From NCBI GenBank assembly GCA_018340805.1, contig JACMZG010001863.1, positions 25,961,896 to 26,025,895 of the forward strand: 64,000 bases of DNA. Reading direction: 5' to 3'. This stretch comes from Microvelia longipes (lineage: Eukaryota; Arthropoda; Insecta; Hemiptera; Veliidae). Position 1 is the first letter of the stretch. Each line of letters begins with the position of its first letter. Positions 22,814 through 33,770 of the stretch are shown here, in pieces. The notes under the pieces are model-generated. The model had not been told where the DNA came from and made no database searches. It was given only the letters and a program-made list of their open reading frames with translations. Made by a program: the position numbers and the translations under genes.

Positions 22814-23512
22814 GAGGGTGTCCCCGGATGGGGTTGCCTATACGTGTAAATGACAAAAAAAATATTTTTCGAAAAAAAGTCATTCGTGATAAAAGCTCCT
22901 GCATGTTTTTTAACTAAGATTTTTCATTTTTTTTATTCTTAACGGTAGACTCAAAAACTGCAATTTTTTAAAAAATGAACGAAGAGTAAAGTAGGCTTAA
23001 TTTTAACTTTTCAAAATAAGTATTCTTTATAAAATTGTTTAATTGTCCCCCTGAGACAATTTCCCATAAAAAATTTAAAATAAAAATTTTCAAAATTCAA
23101 GTTTTATTAAAATATCTCAGTTAATGTTACTTAAATCGAAGTTTACAATACTACCATTTTTGTTCCACTAGTCAAGACCTATAAAATAATATATCATTCA
23201 TCCAGATTGAACAACTTTTATTTTTTCCAAAATTTGGGCGATGGGGTAAAATGGGTGAATTTTTAAAATTTTTATTTTACGTTTTTATGGAAAAATTGTC
23301 TCAGGTGGACAATTAAACAATTTTTTGAAGAACACTTTTTTTGAAAAGTCAAAATTAAGCCTACTTTCCTCCTCGTCCATTTTTCAAAACTTGCAGTTTT
23401 TGAGTCTACCGTTAAAAATAAAAATTATGAAAAATCTTAGTTTAAAAACATGCAGGAGCTTTTATCAAGAACGACTTTTATAGTATAGGCAAAACTATCC
23501 GGGGACACACTG
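22814..23512. mobile_element. TA-flanked MITE with ~220-bp terminal inverted repeats (mariner-like)
   Basis: The left end (gagggtgtccccggatgggg, then ttgcctatac) and the right end (ttgcctatac inverted, atccggggacacactg) are inverted. The symmetry runs inward about 220 bases on each side: agctcctgcatgtttt, acggtagactcaaaaactgc, agtaggcttaattttaactt and ttgtctcag...acaattaaac occur in both arms. TA sits directly outside each end (22812-22813 and 23513-23514). CAGGGTGTCCC-type ends with TA duplications are known from Tc1/mariner-derived MITEs. There is no ORF. Confidence 0.88.
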
Positions 23513-23514
23513 TA

Positions 23515-23954
23515 GAAGGCCGCTATAGAAAATTCTACGAAATCAGTTATAACCCTGTGCGGCAACGCTGTCACATTAAAGCTTATGAAGGATTATTTTC
23601 CTGTGCCCTTATTGCGCTACCAAGAATTGCAAAGACTTTTCTTTGATAAATTATATCTCTTTCTGTATAATTGCTGAATTTAAATAAAAATGACTTTCCA
23701 CGTAATTACTGAATAAAGATCAATTATTTTAAACAAATTTAACAAAATTGAGGCTAATGCTTAAAAACCAGGATAATCAAGTATTATGAAAGGTTTTTTC
23801 ACAGGACACATGGATTTAATAATAAAAACCGGGACGGCTGCCAAAAAAAGGGAGAGAGGGGCTGTAATTCCCAATATTACTGATGGATCTTTTTGTAGTT
23901 GTTTTTACCGAGTAGTCTGTATAAGTGTAAGAATAGAAAAAGAGTCAAGTTCCC
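23515..23954. other. No gene recognised
   Basis: Nothing beyond AT-rich sequence. Confidence 0.3.
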
Positions 23955-24552
23955 TTTGGTAACCCGTTTCAGTCTTTTTAAGACGTCTTGAAAAGTTATC
24001 TGCCTATATGAGTGTGTGTGTATTATTATTGTAGCTCCTAATGTATACAAGTTAGAGAGTTGAAACTTAATACAAAATCAATCTTTTGGTCTTGTTGTGC
24101 TGTAATACAGAAAGTATTTTTTATAAAGTCATTAACCAACAATAAAGGCTTAGCAATAAATTTCATAATATCATAAAACTCAAAAATATAAATCAATCGA
24201 TTTGAGATTTGACACGCATGCAGGCTTACATAGCAATATATGTGCCAAGTTACATCCTATTATTGTATACAATCAAATGATTTAAATACGTTGTATAAAA
24301 TTTTAAAAAAAATCCAAAAATAATGTGGTGCAAGAGTTGAAATTTGGAAGAAATGTGTCCCTTAACGTCATATGGCAAGTATGTTACAGGTTTTATTAGA
24401 TCAAAAAAGTTAAACAGCATGGTGCGATATAAATCTAGTAATTTTTATATTTTGAGGACGAGCGAAGCGAGTATGAAGTAGTAAGGATGGGCGTTTTAAA
24501 TCCCATGTGACGAGGAATAGTTTCAAGATAACTCGACCTGTTTTTTATATTT
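23955..24552 (+). mobile_element. Family A copy lacking the 5' hairpin
   Basis: It begins near aacccgtttcagtcttttta and keeps the gtgtgtgtgt block. The 5S-like part is heavily eroded (gatcaaaaaagttaaacagc, then atggtgcg). One good hairpin motif remains (gaggacgagcgaagcgagta, about 24456), then gacgaggaatagttt. Confidence 0.75.
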
Positions 24553-26458
24553 GTTGTTAACTTCTTACGATTCAAAAGAATAAGCCCGTTTTATTACATT
24601 AAATAGGTGCTAAAACAACCTCATATAATACAGTTGACACTTTTATTATATTTTATTATTGGTAAATTTCTCACATGAAGAAAAAATTGAATTAGTACCT
24701 AATAATTCAAAAATTTTTATCAGAATAATATCCAAAAGGATCTCACTGCATTTTAGAACACCAAAAAGATCCCATTAAAAATGCATCCATGAACATAAAA
24801 TAAAAATTACGGGTTCCGTACGATAAATTATTATAACCAAAGTTTTAGTTACCTTTGTAATTTTAAAGCTTTAAAAAAATTTCGGCGCAGTTAAAAAGTT
24901 TTAAAAATCGAAAAAGTTTTAAGGCCCATTTAAGTTATACGACGCTATAACGGCATGTAGAGCTTTTGTTTAAAAAAAGTTTATATTTATCTTTATAATA
25001 TTTCTTAGTGATCCACCTCCGCTTTGCAATTAAAGTTAAAGGGCCATTCAGCCCAGACAATTCACAGTACCGTTATGAGGATATGTAATTATTAACAAAA
25101 CTTAAAACGAGGACTGTTTTTAAGTTAACCCTGTACCTAAAATATTATTATTTGAAAGCATCTTCTTTTATCTTGAAATTTTGTTTTCAACTTAACAGTT
25201 TACCCTGATGTGGTAAATCTTAATCGAACATATAAAGTCCCAACAAATACAAATATTAAATTTCTTTATTGATTTGAATACAAAAATTTGAATAGGAACA
25301 ATCTTCGCCTAAATTTGATAATAATTACATTAAAGAATATCACATAAAATTTAATGTTGCTTCTATTAAAAACAAACAAATTAAACTTTTTTAAATTCAA
25401 TGTTAAAGAATTAATATTAAATTACTACTTTAACTTACTAACTGCCAGTCAAAACATGTTTAGCCGATAACTATTTCCGATTTAAGTTAAAGTCCGTCCT
25501 CAAATCATGTAGACAATTTATTTTTGTCAATAACATAAAGATAGGACACTTATGAGACAGAATAAAAATTTAAAAAAATCAATTGAGTTTCTTAAGTAGC
25601 CTTTAGTCCGAACCCTTTAAGTAACCGTACAATCTCAATGGATAACAATAATATACCAAACATTTATTTTTTTGCAAGAATTAAACTAGTAATTTCCAAA
25701 GATCATATCAAAAAATATAATTTATTTTTATTTTTAGATTCAGTTGATCAATTAATAGAGTTTAAATTTCACAAGATTTTGATTTCATAATTCCAAACAT
25801 AACGGAGAAAAATTTGCAAACTTTAAATTGTTTTCAACAATGCATTAAACAATAAAATCAACATGCGTTAGAAAGATTGAAATCTATAATACATTGTATA
25901 ATTTTAAAGTTATAACCGGATATAATCATTATTATACTTATTACGATATTCATAATTTTATGCAAGTATATTTTAGCGAATTATTAAAAGAAAATTGCGC
26001 TTATGCGTAAGGTCGCTTGGGCTCATTTTTTACTTATTCACGAATGTGTATGTATGTATTTCTAAGGCTTGAGACATTTACATGCATACATACCGTCCAA
26101 CTATATGGCCTTCTCAAATCAGGACGATGTTTTGTCGAGATTTCCGAATCTATTAAGATCGGTTTCAGCTCAATTGGACTGGCCAACAATGAAAAATGTT
26201 TAGTTTGATTGACAAATGGAAAATTGGCTCATAGCAGAATGCCAGCATATGGCCAGCTAAGCATTTGCCGCGAACGAAGCGGCCTGAAGGCTAAGGCACT
26301 TGTGTGCGTTTATAGATTCTGGACCTATATAACAGATTTTGTCTCTCATTAAATTAACATACAACTGCTATCTCAATAATAAGCTATTGAAATAATATGA
26401 AAATAAAACAAATTAAAATACTGTATATTCTACATTTAATTATAAAATAAAATTATAT
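24553..26458. other. AT-rich sequence, no gene recognised
   Basis: 26017-26300 is less AT-rich and contains a 63-codon frame without a recognisable domain. Nothing else is seen. Confidence 0.35.
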
Positions 26459-26652
26459 TGAATGAAACAGATGCATTTTCTATCTAAAGACTTGCAAAGA
26501 AAGTCCAAAGACGTGATGCTGAATAAATTTGGCAAATTGTATATTTTGAGGGACACGCTTTGGTTGAAGCGTGTCCGAAGTAGGGAGGATGAGCGTAGCG
26601 AATCCGATGTGATGAGGAAGAGTTCCGAGGTATTCCGAACCTGATTTTTTAA
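26459..26652 (+). mobile_element. Family A 3' end only
   Basis: It starts at tgaatgaaacagatgcattt, immediately after the 5S-like segment in full copies, and runs through gatgagcgtagcgaatccga and ggaagagttccgaggtattc to cctgatttttt. The second hairpin has changed to gggacacgctttggttgaag, then cgtgtcc: the loop differs but the stem still pairs. That makes it a possible example of compensatory change. Confidence 0.8.
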
Positions 26653-27391
26653 TATATTTAAATTTAAATCCTTATACATATTTAAAAAAAAAAACCTTTC
26701 TCTATATATTTCTGATTTATTAAATTGAATTACGAACTTAAGTATTATTTGATACAATTTAAAGAACAGGTTGATTTATTAGTTATAATAATTTCAAAAT
26801 CTCAGATAAAATGCAGGAGTCTAATTTAACTAAATATTTGGGGCTTTGTTTGACCCCAGAGTTCACGGATAACAACATATATTAACTAATTTTATCTAAT
26901 TTGTTTTCATTTCATTTATTATCATATAAAATGAAAGGATATATATTTTTATTAAATTGTGATACGAATTCAAAAGAATTATTTCGTAATTGTTAATACA
27001 TATTTAAATAGCTCAACTTTTTAATCTATGAAGTATGGTTATAAAGAGTTCTGAATTTTCCAACTTTTTCAACTAATATTACGTAGGAAAATATAAAGCT
27101 ATCTTTGTACCAAAATTTGTCTCATATAATGTGTGATTTCTATTGTTTTAGGTCGAGTTGTAGAGTTTTTGAGCACTCAGTAGCTTTAAAGAAAACTTGA
27201 AAAACCTGCTCTAGATTGACTTTAAGTAAGTCAATCACAACTCAAGTCTTACGTTGTGGTAATAATTTATTTACTTTTTAGAGACTAAGGTTTGTCCGCT
27301 AATCAGTGAAAGAAGGGGTGTAAACTTGCCTGACATTTAAAATATTTTTTTATGAGCTAACTATTACTACTGCCACAAATATTTCAATGAT
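26653..27391. other. AT-rich sequence, no gene recognised
   Basis: Nothing recognised. Confidence 0.3.
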
Positions 27392-27930
27392 ATACATCTA
27401 CCACTAGCTTCATTAAAGCTAACGAGTGTTAACCCTATCTTACGTGTATTTATTGCAAACATCCCACTTCAATATTAGTATAGCATAGCATTAATTTAGT
27501 AACACATATTTTGCTCTCTGGCTGCTGTTGCGTCAACAAACTTGTGATATAAGACTAAGGCCTGTATTCAAAGACATCTTCCTAACATTTTTCTAACATT
27601 TTCCGAACATTTTCCTAACATTCTCCTAACATTTTCCTAACATTCTCCTTAAGGAACAAGGAAAATGTTAGGAAAATTAAGATGCCTAAACCTTTAGATT
27701 ATTTTCAGGCTCTTGGGAAATGAATACATGCTATACATCTACCACTAGCTTTCAGTATAGCTAACGAGTATTAACCCTATCTTAAGTGTATGTTTTGTAA
27801 ATGTCTCACTTCAGCATTTATGCAGCATTATTTTCGCATTAATGTAGTAACACATCTTTTGCTTTCTAGCTGTTATTGCGTCAACAAACATGTGACATAG
27901 GACTAAACCTTCAGATTCTTTTCAAGCTCT
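27392..27930 (+). repeat. Direct duplication of ~195 bp
   Basis: Copy 1 (27392-27718) and copy 2 (27731-27930) share tatacatctaccactagctt, gctaacgag, ttaaccctatctta and gcgtcaacaaac. Copy 1 is longer because a MITE is inserted in it. No ORF. Confidence 0.85.
27559..27686. mobile_element. Harbinger-like MITE inside one duplication copy
   Basis: The 128-bp insertion starts ggcctgtattcaaagacatc and ends cttaagatgcc-like sequence, flanked by TAA on both sides (27556-27558 and 27687-27689). The other duplication copy has the uninterrupted site gactaaacctt, so the borders are fixed by comparison. Its body is a string of cctaacatttt / cctaacattctc units meeting at ccttaagg. 3-bp TWA duplications and GGGCCCGTATTCA-type ends are features of PIF/Harbinger MITEs. 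Confidence 0.85.
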
Positions 27931-28877
27931 CGCGCTGAAAAGGTGATTAGTTTGACCATTAACATGTAAATATATCCAGGTATAAAAATTCAAAGGGGGA
28001 AATTTATCATAATTATATGTTCGCACATTTTAAAAACCGCGTGTCTTAACACTTTAACTTACACTAGATGTAAGTTAAAAGTCTTACTTCTTAAATGGTG
28101 TCTAGATTCCTAAATCTTTAAATTTTAATATTTTGTTAGGAAGTATAAGTATACTTTATCCCGCCTTTTGGAGTAAAGTATAACTTGTTCGCTAAAGAAG
28201 CGTCACAAGTTACATAATGTCGCTTTTTACTAAAGTAGAGGACTGAACTTACTTCAAAATATTACTTTAAAATTGATATTATTTTATTAGTATAATAATT
28301 TCTATTTTCGGTTCTTCAAAAATTTGTATTGTGTAACCATGACACAATAACCTGCTGAAAGGTTAATTGAATTTGGACCTATATTTTCACTACACAGGTT
28401 TATAATTTAAATTTATTATTCGATCATTTAAATAATTAATTAAATTAAGAATTTATTACGCGTATTATAAACTGATCTATTCATATTTTGGAAATTATAT
28501 CTATAATCTATAAATTGATTTGTGTACCTTAATATTTTGTGTGAGTCTGTTAAGAGGTCGATCGCTTATACTTAAGTTAACCTGTGTACATGGGTTTTAA
28601 AAGTATACTTAATTATATTTAAATTAAAAATATATTTAAATTACAATGTAAGATCTAGAATCTATAAGAGAATATCAAACCTAGAATTTCCCAATTATAT
28701 TTTGACAGTTCTTAAAAAGAAAAAATCAACCTAAGGGCTTTTAAAGCAAACATACGCTTAGCCTAGTCTAGCGTAAAAAGAATTGAGATCTAATTTTACG
28801 CCAAGTCATATCAACCTTACTCATTTCATTGCTTATTGAGGAGGTTATATATATAGTAAAAAGTAATATATTTTCTT
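27931..28877. other. AT-rich sequence, no gene recognised
   Basis: A small inverted pair (cttacactagatgtaag, about 28060) is noted. Nothing else. Confidence 0.3.
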
Positions 28878-29679
28878 TTTATTTTTCCTCATTTATACCG
28901 TAGGTATATAAGAAAAGTATTGTTTGCAAAAAAATCCGAAACCGAGATGAAACCGATTTATCCGTTTAAGATGTTTTAAGCCCTCCTGAGTGGTTTTCTC
29001 AGAGTTTCTGTCTGCATGTGTGTGTGTGTGTGTGAGGGTGTGTCTGTTATCATCGTAGCTCCTAGTGAATTCATGCTAGAGAGTTTAGCTTCATACAAAA
29101 ATCAGTCTACCACTGTAGTAGTGTTATTCGGAAAATAATGTTTTTATGACGTCATTAACCTGCAATAATGACTGAGCAAAAAATGATAAAACGCAGAAAA
29201 ATAATTCGATCCGATTGAGAGTTGGCACGCATGTAGTCATGTATAAGACTATCATATGCGCTAAATTTAATCTCATTGTCAGCATCAATTCAATTTTAAT
29301 GAAATGACTTGTGTATGTTTTTTTAAAAATTAGAAAAAGATTTATTTGAGTTAAAATTTAGTACAAGTGTATACTTAATAAATAAGCACACAAAGTTTCG
29401 TTTCAATATGACAAGAATATCTATACTTTTTGTTGGATCATAAAAGTTAAGTAGCATTGAGCGCGCTGTATGGGTGACCGCTATGAATGAAACAGATGCA
29501 TTTACAATCTTAGGACGAGTCCGAAGACATGCTTTAGTAGAAATTTGGCGAATTGTATATTCTGAGGCCGAGCGAAGCAAGTCCGAAGCAGGGAGGATGA
29601 GTGTAGCAAATCCGATGTGATGAGAAAAAGTTCTGGGGTACCTCAGAACTTTTCCTCATCACATACTACTCGATTTTTT
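28878..29679 (+). mobile_element. Family A copy, essentially full length
   Basis: The 5' hairpin is at about 28880-28918 (tcctcatttataccg / taggtatataagaaaa). An expanded (GT)n is at 29017-29042. The 5S-like segment is at 29433-29490 (ttggatcataaaagttaagt, tgtatgggtgaccgct). The motif array runs 29509-29610. The 3' end is duplicated in inverted orientation around GGTACC (gatgagaaaaagttctgg / cagaacttttcctcatc, 29616-29663) and finishes with cgattttttt. Confidence 0.9.
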
Positions 29680-30112
29680 TAACTGTTTTATTTTAATTGA
29701 ATTAACAAAAGTAACTAATAAAATCATGACTTGAACACCGAACGACAAGCGAGTATAAGAGGAGTTGACTCGACGATAAGAGGAGTAGACTCGACTTATC
29801 TTGTTACGTAATCTGCGTTTCGCGCTTTTTTCCCTACAACTATTGGAAATAACTTTGCTCTTTTTTCTCTATCTGATACATCATCCATGGGGTCAGAAAA
29901 TTTTTTCTATTGCGAATATTTCCATTCCCTTTATTTGAGATCTTTGTTTAATATATACTCGCAGCGTAGAGTTTTTGCAGTGTAATCCGGTGTTTGAAGA
30001 GAACAATAATACATTCCGATGCATACTGGACAAGTCAAAAAGTGGAAAGCATCAATACATTTATGCTTGCTTATTAGGATGCCAATGAAATGAGGGAGAC
30101 TGATAAGACTTA
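29680..30112. other. No gene recognised
   Basis: A repeated 'gagtataagaggagttgact' phrase (29752-29795) occurs about twice. No domain in the frames. Confidence 0.3.
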
Positions 30113-30204
30113 GGCCCGTTTTCCTAAACATTTTCCTAACATTCACCTTGATCCTTAAGGAGAATGTTTGGAAAATGTTAGGAAAATGTCTTTGAATATG
30201 GGCC
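30113..30204. mobile_element. Harbinger-like MITE, 92 bp, near-palindromic
   Basis: It starts ggcccgttttcctaaacatt and ends aatatgggcc, and is flanked by TTA on both sides (30110-30112, 30205-30207). The two halves are inverted copies meeting at ccttaagg. Same family as 27559-27686. Confidence 0.85.
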
Positions 30205-30830
30205 TTAAATAAGATGTTAAATTCTTAGTATCTTCTAATCACATACTATTTGCTATAACCTAATATTCCAAAAACCTATTTATCCAAACTTAAATCGTTT
30301 ACTTGGTTTAATAACCTCAAAATTTCAATATTATTCATAAGGTAATTATGGATTTTATACAGGGTGTTCAAAAAGTCTCTCCTTCTTAATTTTTGAACCG
30401 TATAAGATATTTTTTTTAAATTTAAAGTTCCTCTATTATGTAATTGTAAAGTTAATTTTTTGTTAAAAAAATTTGGCGCAACACCCCAATAGGACGACTT
30501 TAAGCCTTTATTAAGAATTCCCTACGATACCTAACTGTAAAATTTAAGAATAGAACCCATATTCTTCCTTGCATATTTTAATTCTTTGATCAAATAAATT
30601 ACGAATGTGATATTTAAATTTATTTCTTTCACTAATCGTTTGCCTCCTACGAAGAGATAGACAGGTAAAAGGGAGCAAAAATAGTTAAAATAAATTTTAC
30701 AATGAGTTATTTCTTTTGGTAAAATAATGAAATGAATATATAAATAATAAATAATAATTATGAACACAATAATGATGTTTCTCCATAACTAGTAGTTTGC
30801 TTCAATAAAAAGAAAAATCTAAAAAGGTGC
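30205..30830. other. AT-rich sequence with a lone mariner-type TIR
   Basis: At about 30360, tacagggtgttcaaaaagtc is a typical mariner-end sequence. No matching right end is found. The rest is featureless. Confidence 0.45.
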
Positions 30831-30912
30831 CTTTTTAGCGAATTTCCTTTGGAAATTCGGCTAATGGGATAGGCGTCATGGCGGAATTCGAACCTCGGAC
30901 CACGACACAAAT
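30831..30912 (-). mobile_element. Possible tRNA-like SINE head / family D terminus
   Basis: On the minus strand ggtccgaggttcgaattccg holds a Pol III B-box-like GGTTCGAATTCC. An adjacent palindrome, gcgaatttcctttggaaatt, is shared with family D ends. No clear A box. Confidence 0.35.
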
Positions 30913-30952
30913 CCGTTTCAGAGGCCCCTAATGACGAAAAAATACGTTTCGC

Positions 30953-31096
<144 letters not shown>

Positions 31097-31114
31097 TAGA
31101 CACTTTCTTGTAAA

Positions 31115-31375
31115 CACTCTATCTTTCGAAGTGACCTAAAAATCGAAAAAACCATTGTCAATTACCGAAAACCAAAATTTAGGTCGATAAAAAATAAATT
31201 TCGAGTAGGTGTTTTTTTGTAATTTTAGGCGCTGAATCAAATGAAACCGGTCCGAAGTCGATACGACCACTTTAAGTTACCAAAAAGTCGAAAAAACCAA
31301 AAATGATAGAAAACCAAAATTACGGTGGTTAAAAATTAAATTTTGAGTAGGGTCGTTTTCAATGTTGAAATTCGC
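31115..31375 (-). repeat. Family B repeat, two ~118-bp units
   Basis: Inverse orientation of the unit at 4870 and 59400: gacctaaaaatcgaaaaaac, ttaggtcgataaaaaataaa, gagtaggtg and gaatcaaatgaaaccggtcc, repeated with decay. Confidence 0.65.
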
Positions 31376-31752
31376 CCGACAGCGGACCACCGCGCCGGAA
31401 TTTTATTTATTTAAATAAATAAAAAGTTGTTTTTTTTTCTTTAGGTAAAATTATACTCAATTAATTGAAGACTGCAGTCCTATAAAAAGCTTATATTTAA
31501 AAAATTTACAAACTAATTCTTTTAAAATGTTTAAATATGTAAACTTATATATATGTAAAAAGCACAATAACACGCATCCAAAGGAAATTCGCCCGACATG
31601 CGGACCACCGCGCCAGAATTTTATTTATTTTAAATAAATAAAAAGTTGTTTTTTGTTCTTAGGTGAAATTATACTCAATTAATTGAAGACTGCAGTCCTA
31701 TAAAAAGCTTATATTTAAAAATTTACAAACTAATTCTTTTAAAATGTTTGTT
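31371..31752 (+). repeat. Recent ~165-bp direct duplication with family D end
   Basis: 31374-31534 and 31583-31750 are nearly identical (aattcgcccgacagcggacc, gaagactgcagtcctataaa, aattcttttaaaatgttt). About 50 bases separate them. Each starts with ccaccgcgcc, the family D terminus in reverse. Confidence 0.85.
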
Positions 31753-32848
31753 TTATATGATACTTTGTTAATCTGGTGCTAAAATAGTTGGATTATTCTA
31801 CTACTGGTGATGCACAGGTTCTCTCTGCAAAAAGTTTAGTTTGCAAATGTTTTTAGAATTTGCTTTTTTAGAATTGCAGTCTTTAAATAAATTGTTCATT
31901 AAACTTAGTTAAAATAAAAAAATGTTTTATCTTGAACAAACACTAATACATTGCCCTTATATTTTAAGTTTACTTTTTGGTTGCTCTTCTACATTTTTGC
32001 TATTTGTATAACTATAACTATTTTTGCTATTTCTATAAATATAACTATTTTTGCTATTTGTATAGCTATACGTTTTTAATTTAATTTTAAAATTAATTTA
32101 AAATTTTGAATTTTAAATTTAAATTTAATTTAAATTTTTTTTAATAATTAAAAAAATAAAAATTGCGAATTAATTAATTCCTAAAATAAATATCTAATTA
32201 ATTAATAAGAAAAGCTGAGAAATAAAAACTTTTAAATTTTGAAACTAATAACTGAACAACTTTAATTTGAATAGAAGTAATTAAAATAGGCGAAATTAAA
32301 ATTCCTTCTTATTTCACTAAATCTTGATTAGACTATAAGCTACGAACACATATATCATATTCTTCTATGACTTAATTTTTAAAAAATAAAGTTTATTAAT
32401 TATTCACTGCATTACCTGACTGTGCCAACAATCATTACACAACACTTTTTGTTAATAAAAGTACCTGTTAAATAACACGAAGTAATAACAACTTTCGTGA
32501 TACAATAAAAGATAAGTTTATGCGAAATAAAGTAGAATGTAGCTTAAAGAGCATCAAGTTAAGAAGCTGAATCTGATACAAAGTTTGGAGTGTTAATCTT
32601 TTAGTTTGATGCCACAAATTCCTCTCCCTAGGCTATAAATTATGAAATGTGATATATTATGAGATTTATTAATAAGGAAGTGATTAAGCAGACAATGCAG
32701 GTATTATACCTGATATTTTGATTATTTCAATCAGATAAATGGATTTTATATCAAATGATTGATTCGCCTAAATATCCTGATCTTTAGAATTTTTTTAAAT
32801 ACATAAAAGCGTTATATTAGGAAACATATGTCTATCACATTAAAAAGA
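31753..32848. other. AT-rich, low complexity; small tandem at 31996-32068
   Basis: 31996-32068 repeats ctatttgtataactataact / atttttg two and a half times. 32070-32165 is almost pure A/T with many ttaaatttaaa blocks. No gene is seen. Confidence 0.5.
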
Positions 32849-33352
32849 ATCGAATTTGGAGAGCCTCGTAAATTTTCCTCACCATTTTGGAGTCACTTTG
32901 CTTGTTCTCAGAATATAGAAATGAACTAATTCATATTACAATATGTTTTAAGACTAGCTTCGCTCACCCTCAGTGTTATCACAATATGGCCTTACATCAC
33001 ATTTTTATTTTTTTGTAGGTCTTATATATGACGACATGCGTACTAACTTTCAAATCGATATAAACACTTTTCCGCGTTATATAAATTTTAGTGATCATTA
33101 CTGCTGGTTAATGGTGTTATAATAAAATGTTATAGCATAAATATTAAATAGCACAACACGACCTAAAGACTGATTTTATAAACACATTGGGAGTTAAGCT
33201 GATAACACAACAAAGACATTTAGAGAACTTTGTAAAAACTACTTAGAAGGTCCTAAGAACACCTGAAACGGTTAATTCAGGTGATATTCCGGTATAGAAT
33301 AATTTTGCAAAAACAACACTTTTACTAAATACCTAAGGTATAAATGTGTAAA
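32849..33352 (-). mobile_element. Family A copy, 5S-like part lost
   Basis: Its tail (atttggagagcctcgtaaat, ttcctcacc) and hairpin motifs (ggagtcactttgcttgttct; gactagcttcgctcaccctc) are at 32850-32975. It then jumps to the block upstream of the 5S-like part and ends with the hairpin (taaatacctaaggtataaat, 33327-33346). Confidence 0.75.
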
Positions 33353-33704
33353 ATTAATTGTCCAAGAACTTGAAATTTCAAACATTTGTATCCCTTTGTG
33401 TATTGAAAAAGTATACTGTATACTAAATTTAATTTCAATATGTCCAGTACATTGAGCGATGCGAGTAAGACATGTTGCGGATGAACATAGCGAAAGAAAA
33501 CCTAGAAAATGTTTTAAAAACGCTAGTGTTAAGTGCACGATTTAAAAGCATAGAATAAGAGAAATATTTAAGAATTTAGAGGCAATACCTATGCCAAAAC
33601 TTAAGTTAAAAAACCATTAAACTTACGTCGAAACATTTTCTGGAAGAGTTAGATCAGCCGCGTTGATTATCCTACTTCTTTTGAAAATGACTGAGTGAGC
33701 TATA
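33353..33704. other. Possible scrambled family A scraps
   Basis: 33362-33500 carries faint plus-strand family A phrases (gtatccctttgtgtattgaa, cattgagcgatgcgag, gatgaacatagcgaa). No gene. Confidence 0.35.
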
Positions 33705-33708
33705 CAAG

Positions 33709-33756
<48 letters not shown>

Positions 33757-33770
33757 CATATACAAGTACA
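33705..33770. repeat. (TACATA)n microsatellite
   Basis: About nine perfect or near-perfect hexamers, bordered by acaagtacata on both sides. Confidence 0.95.
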
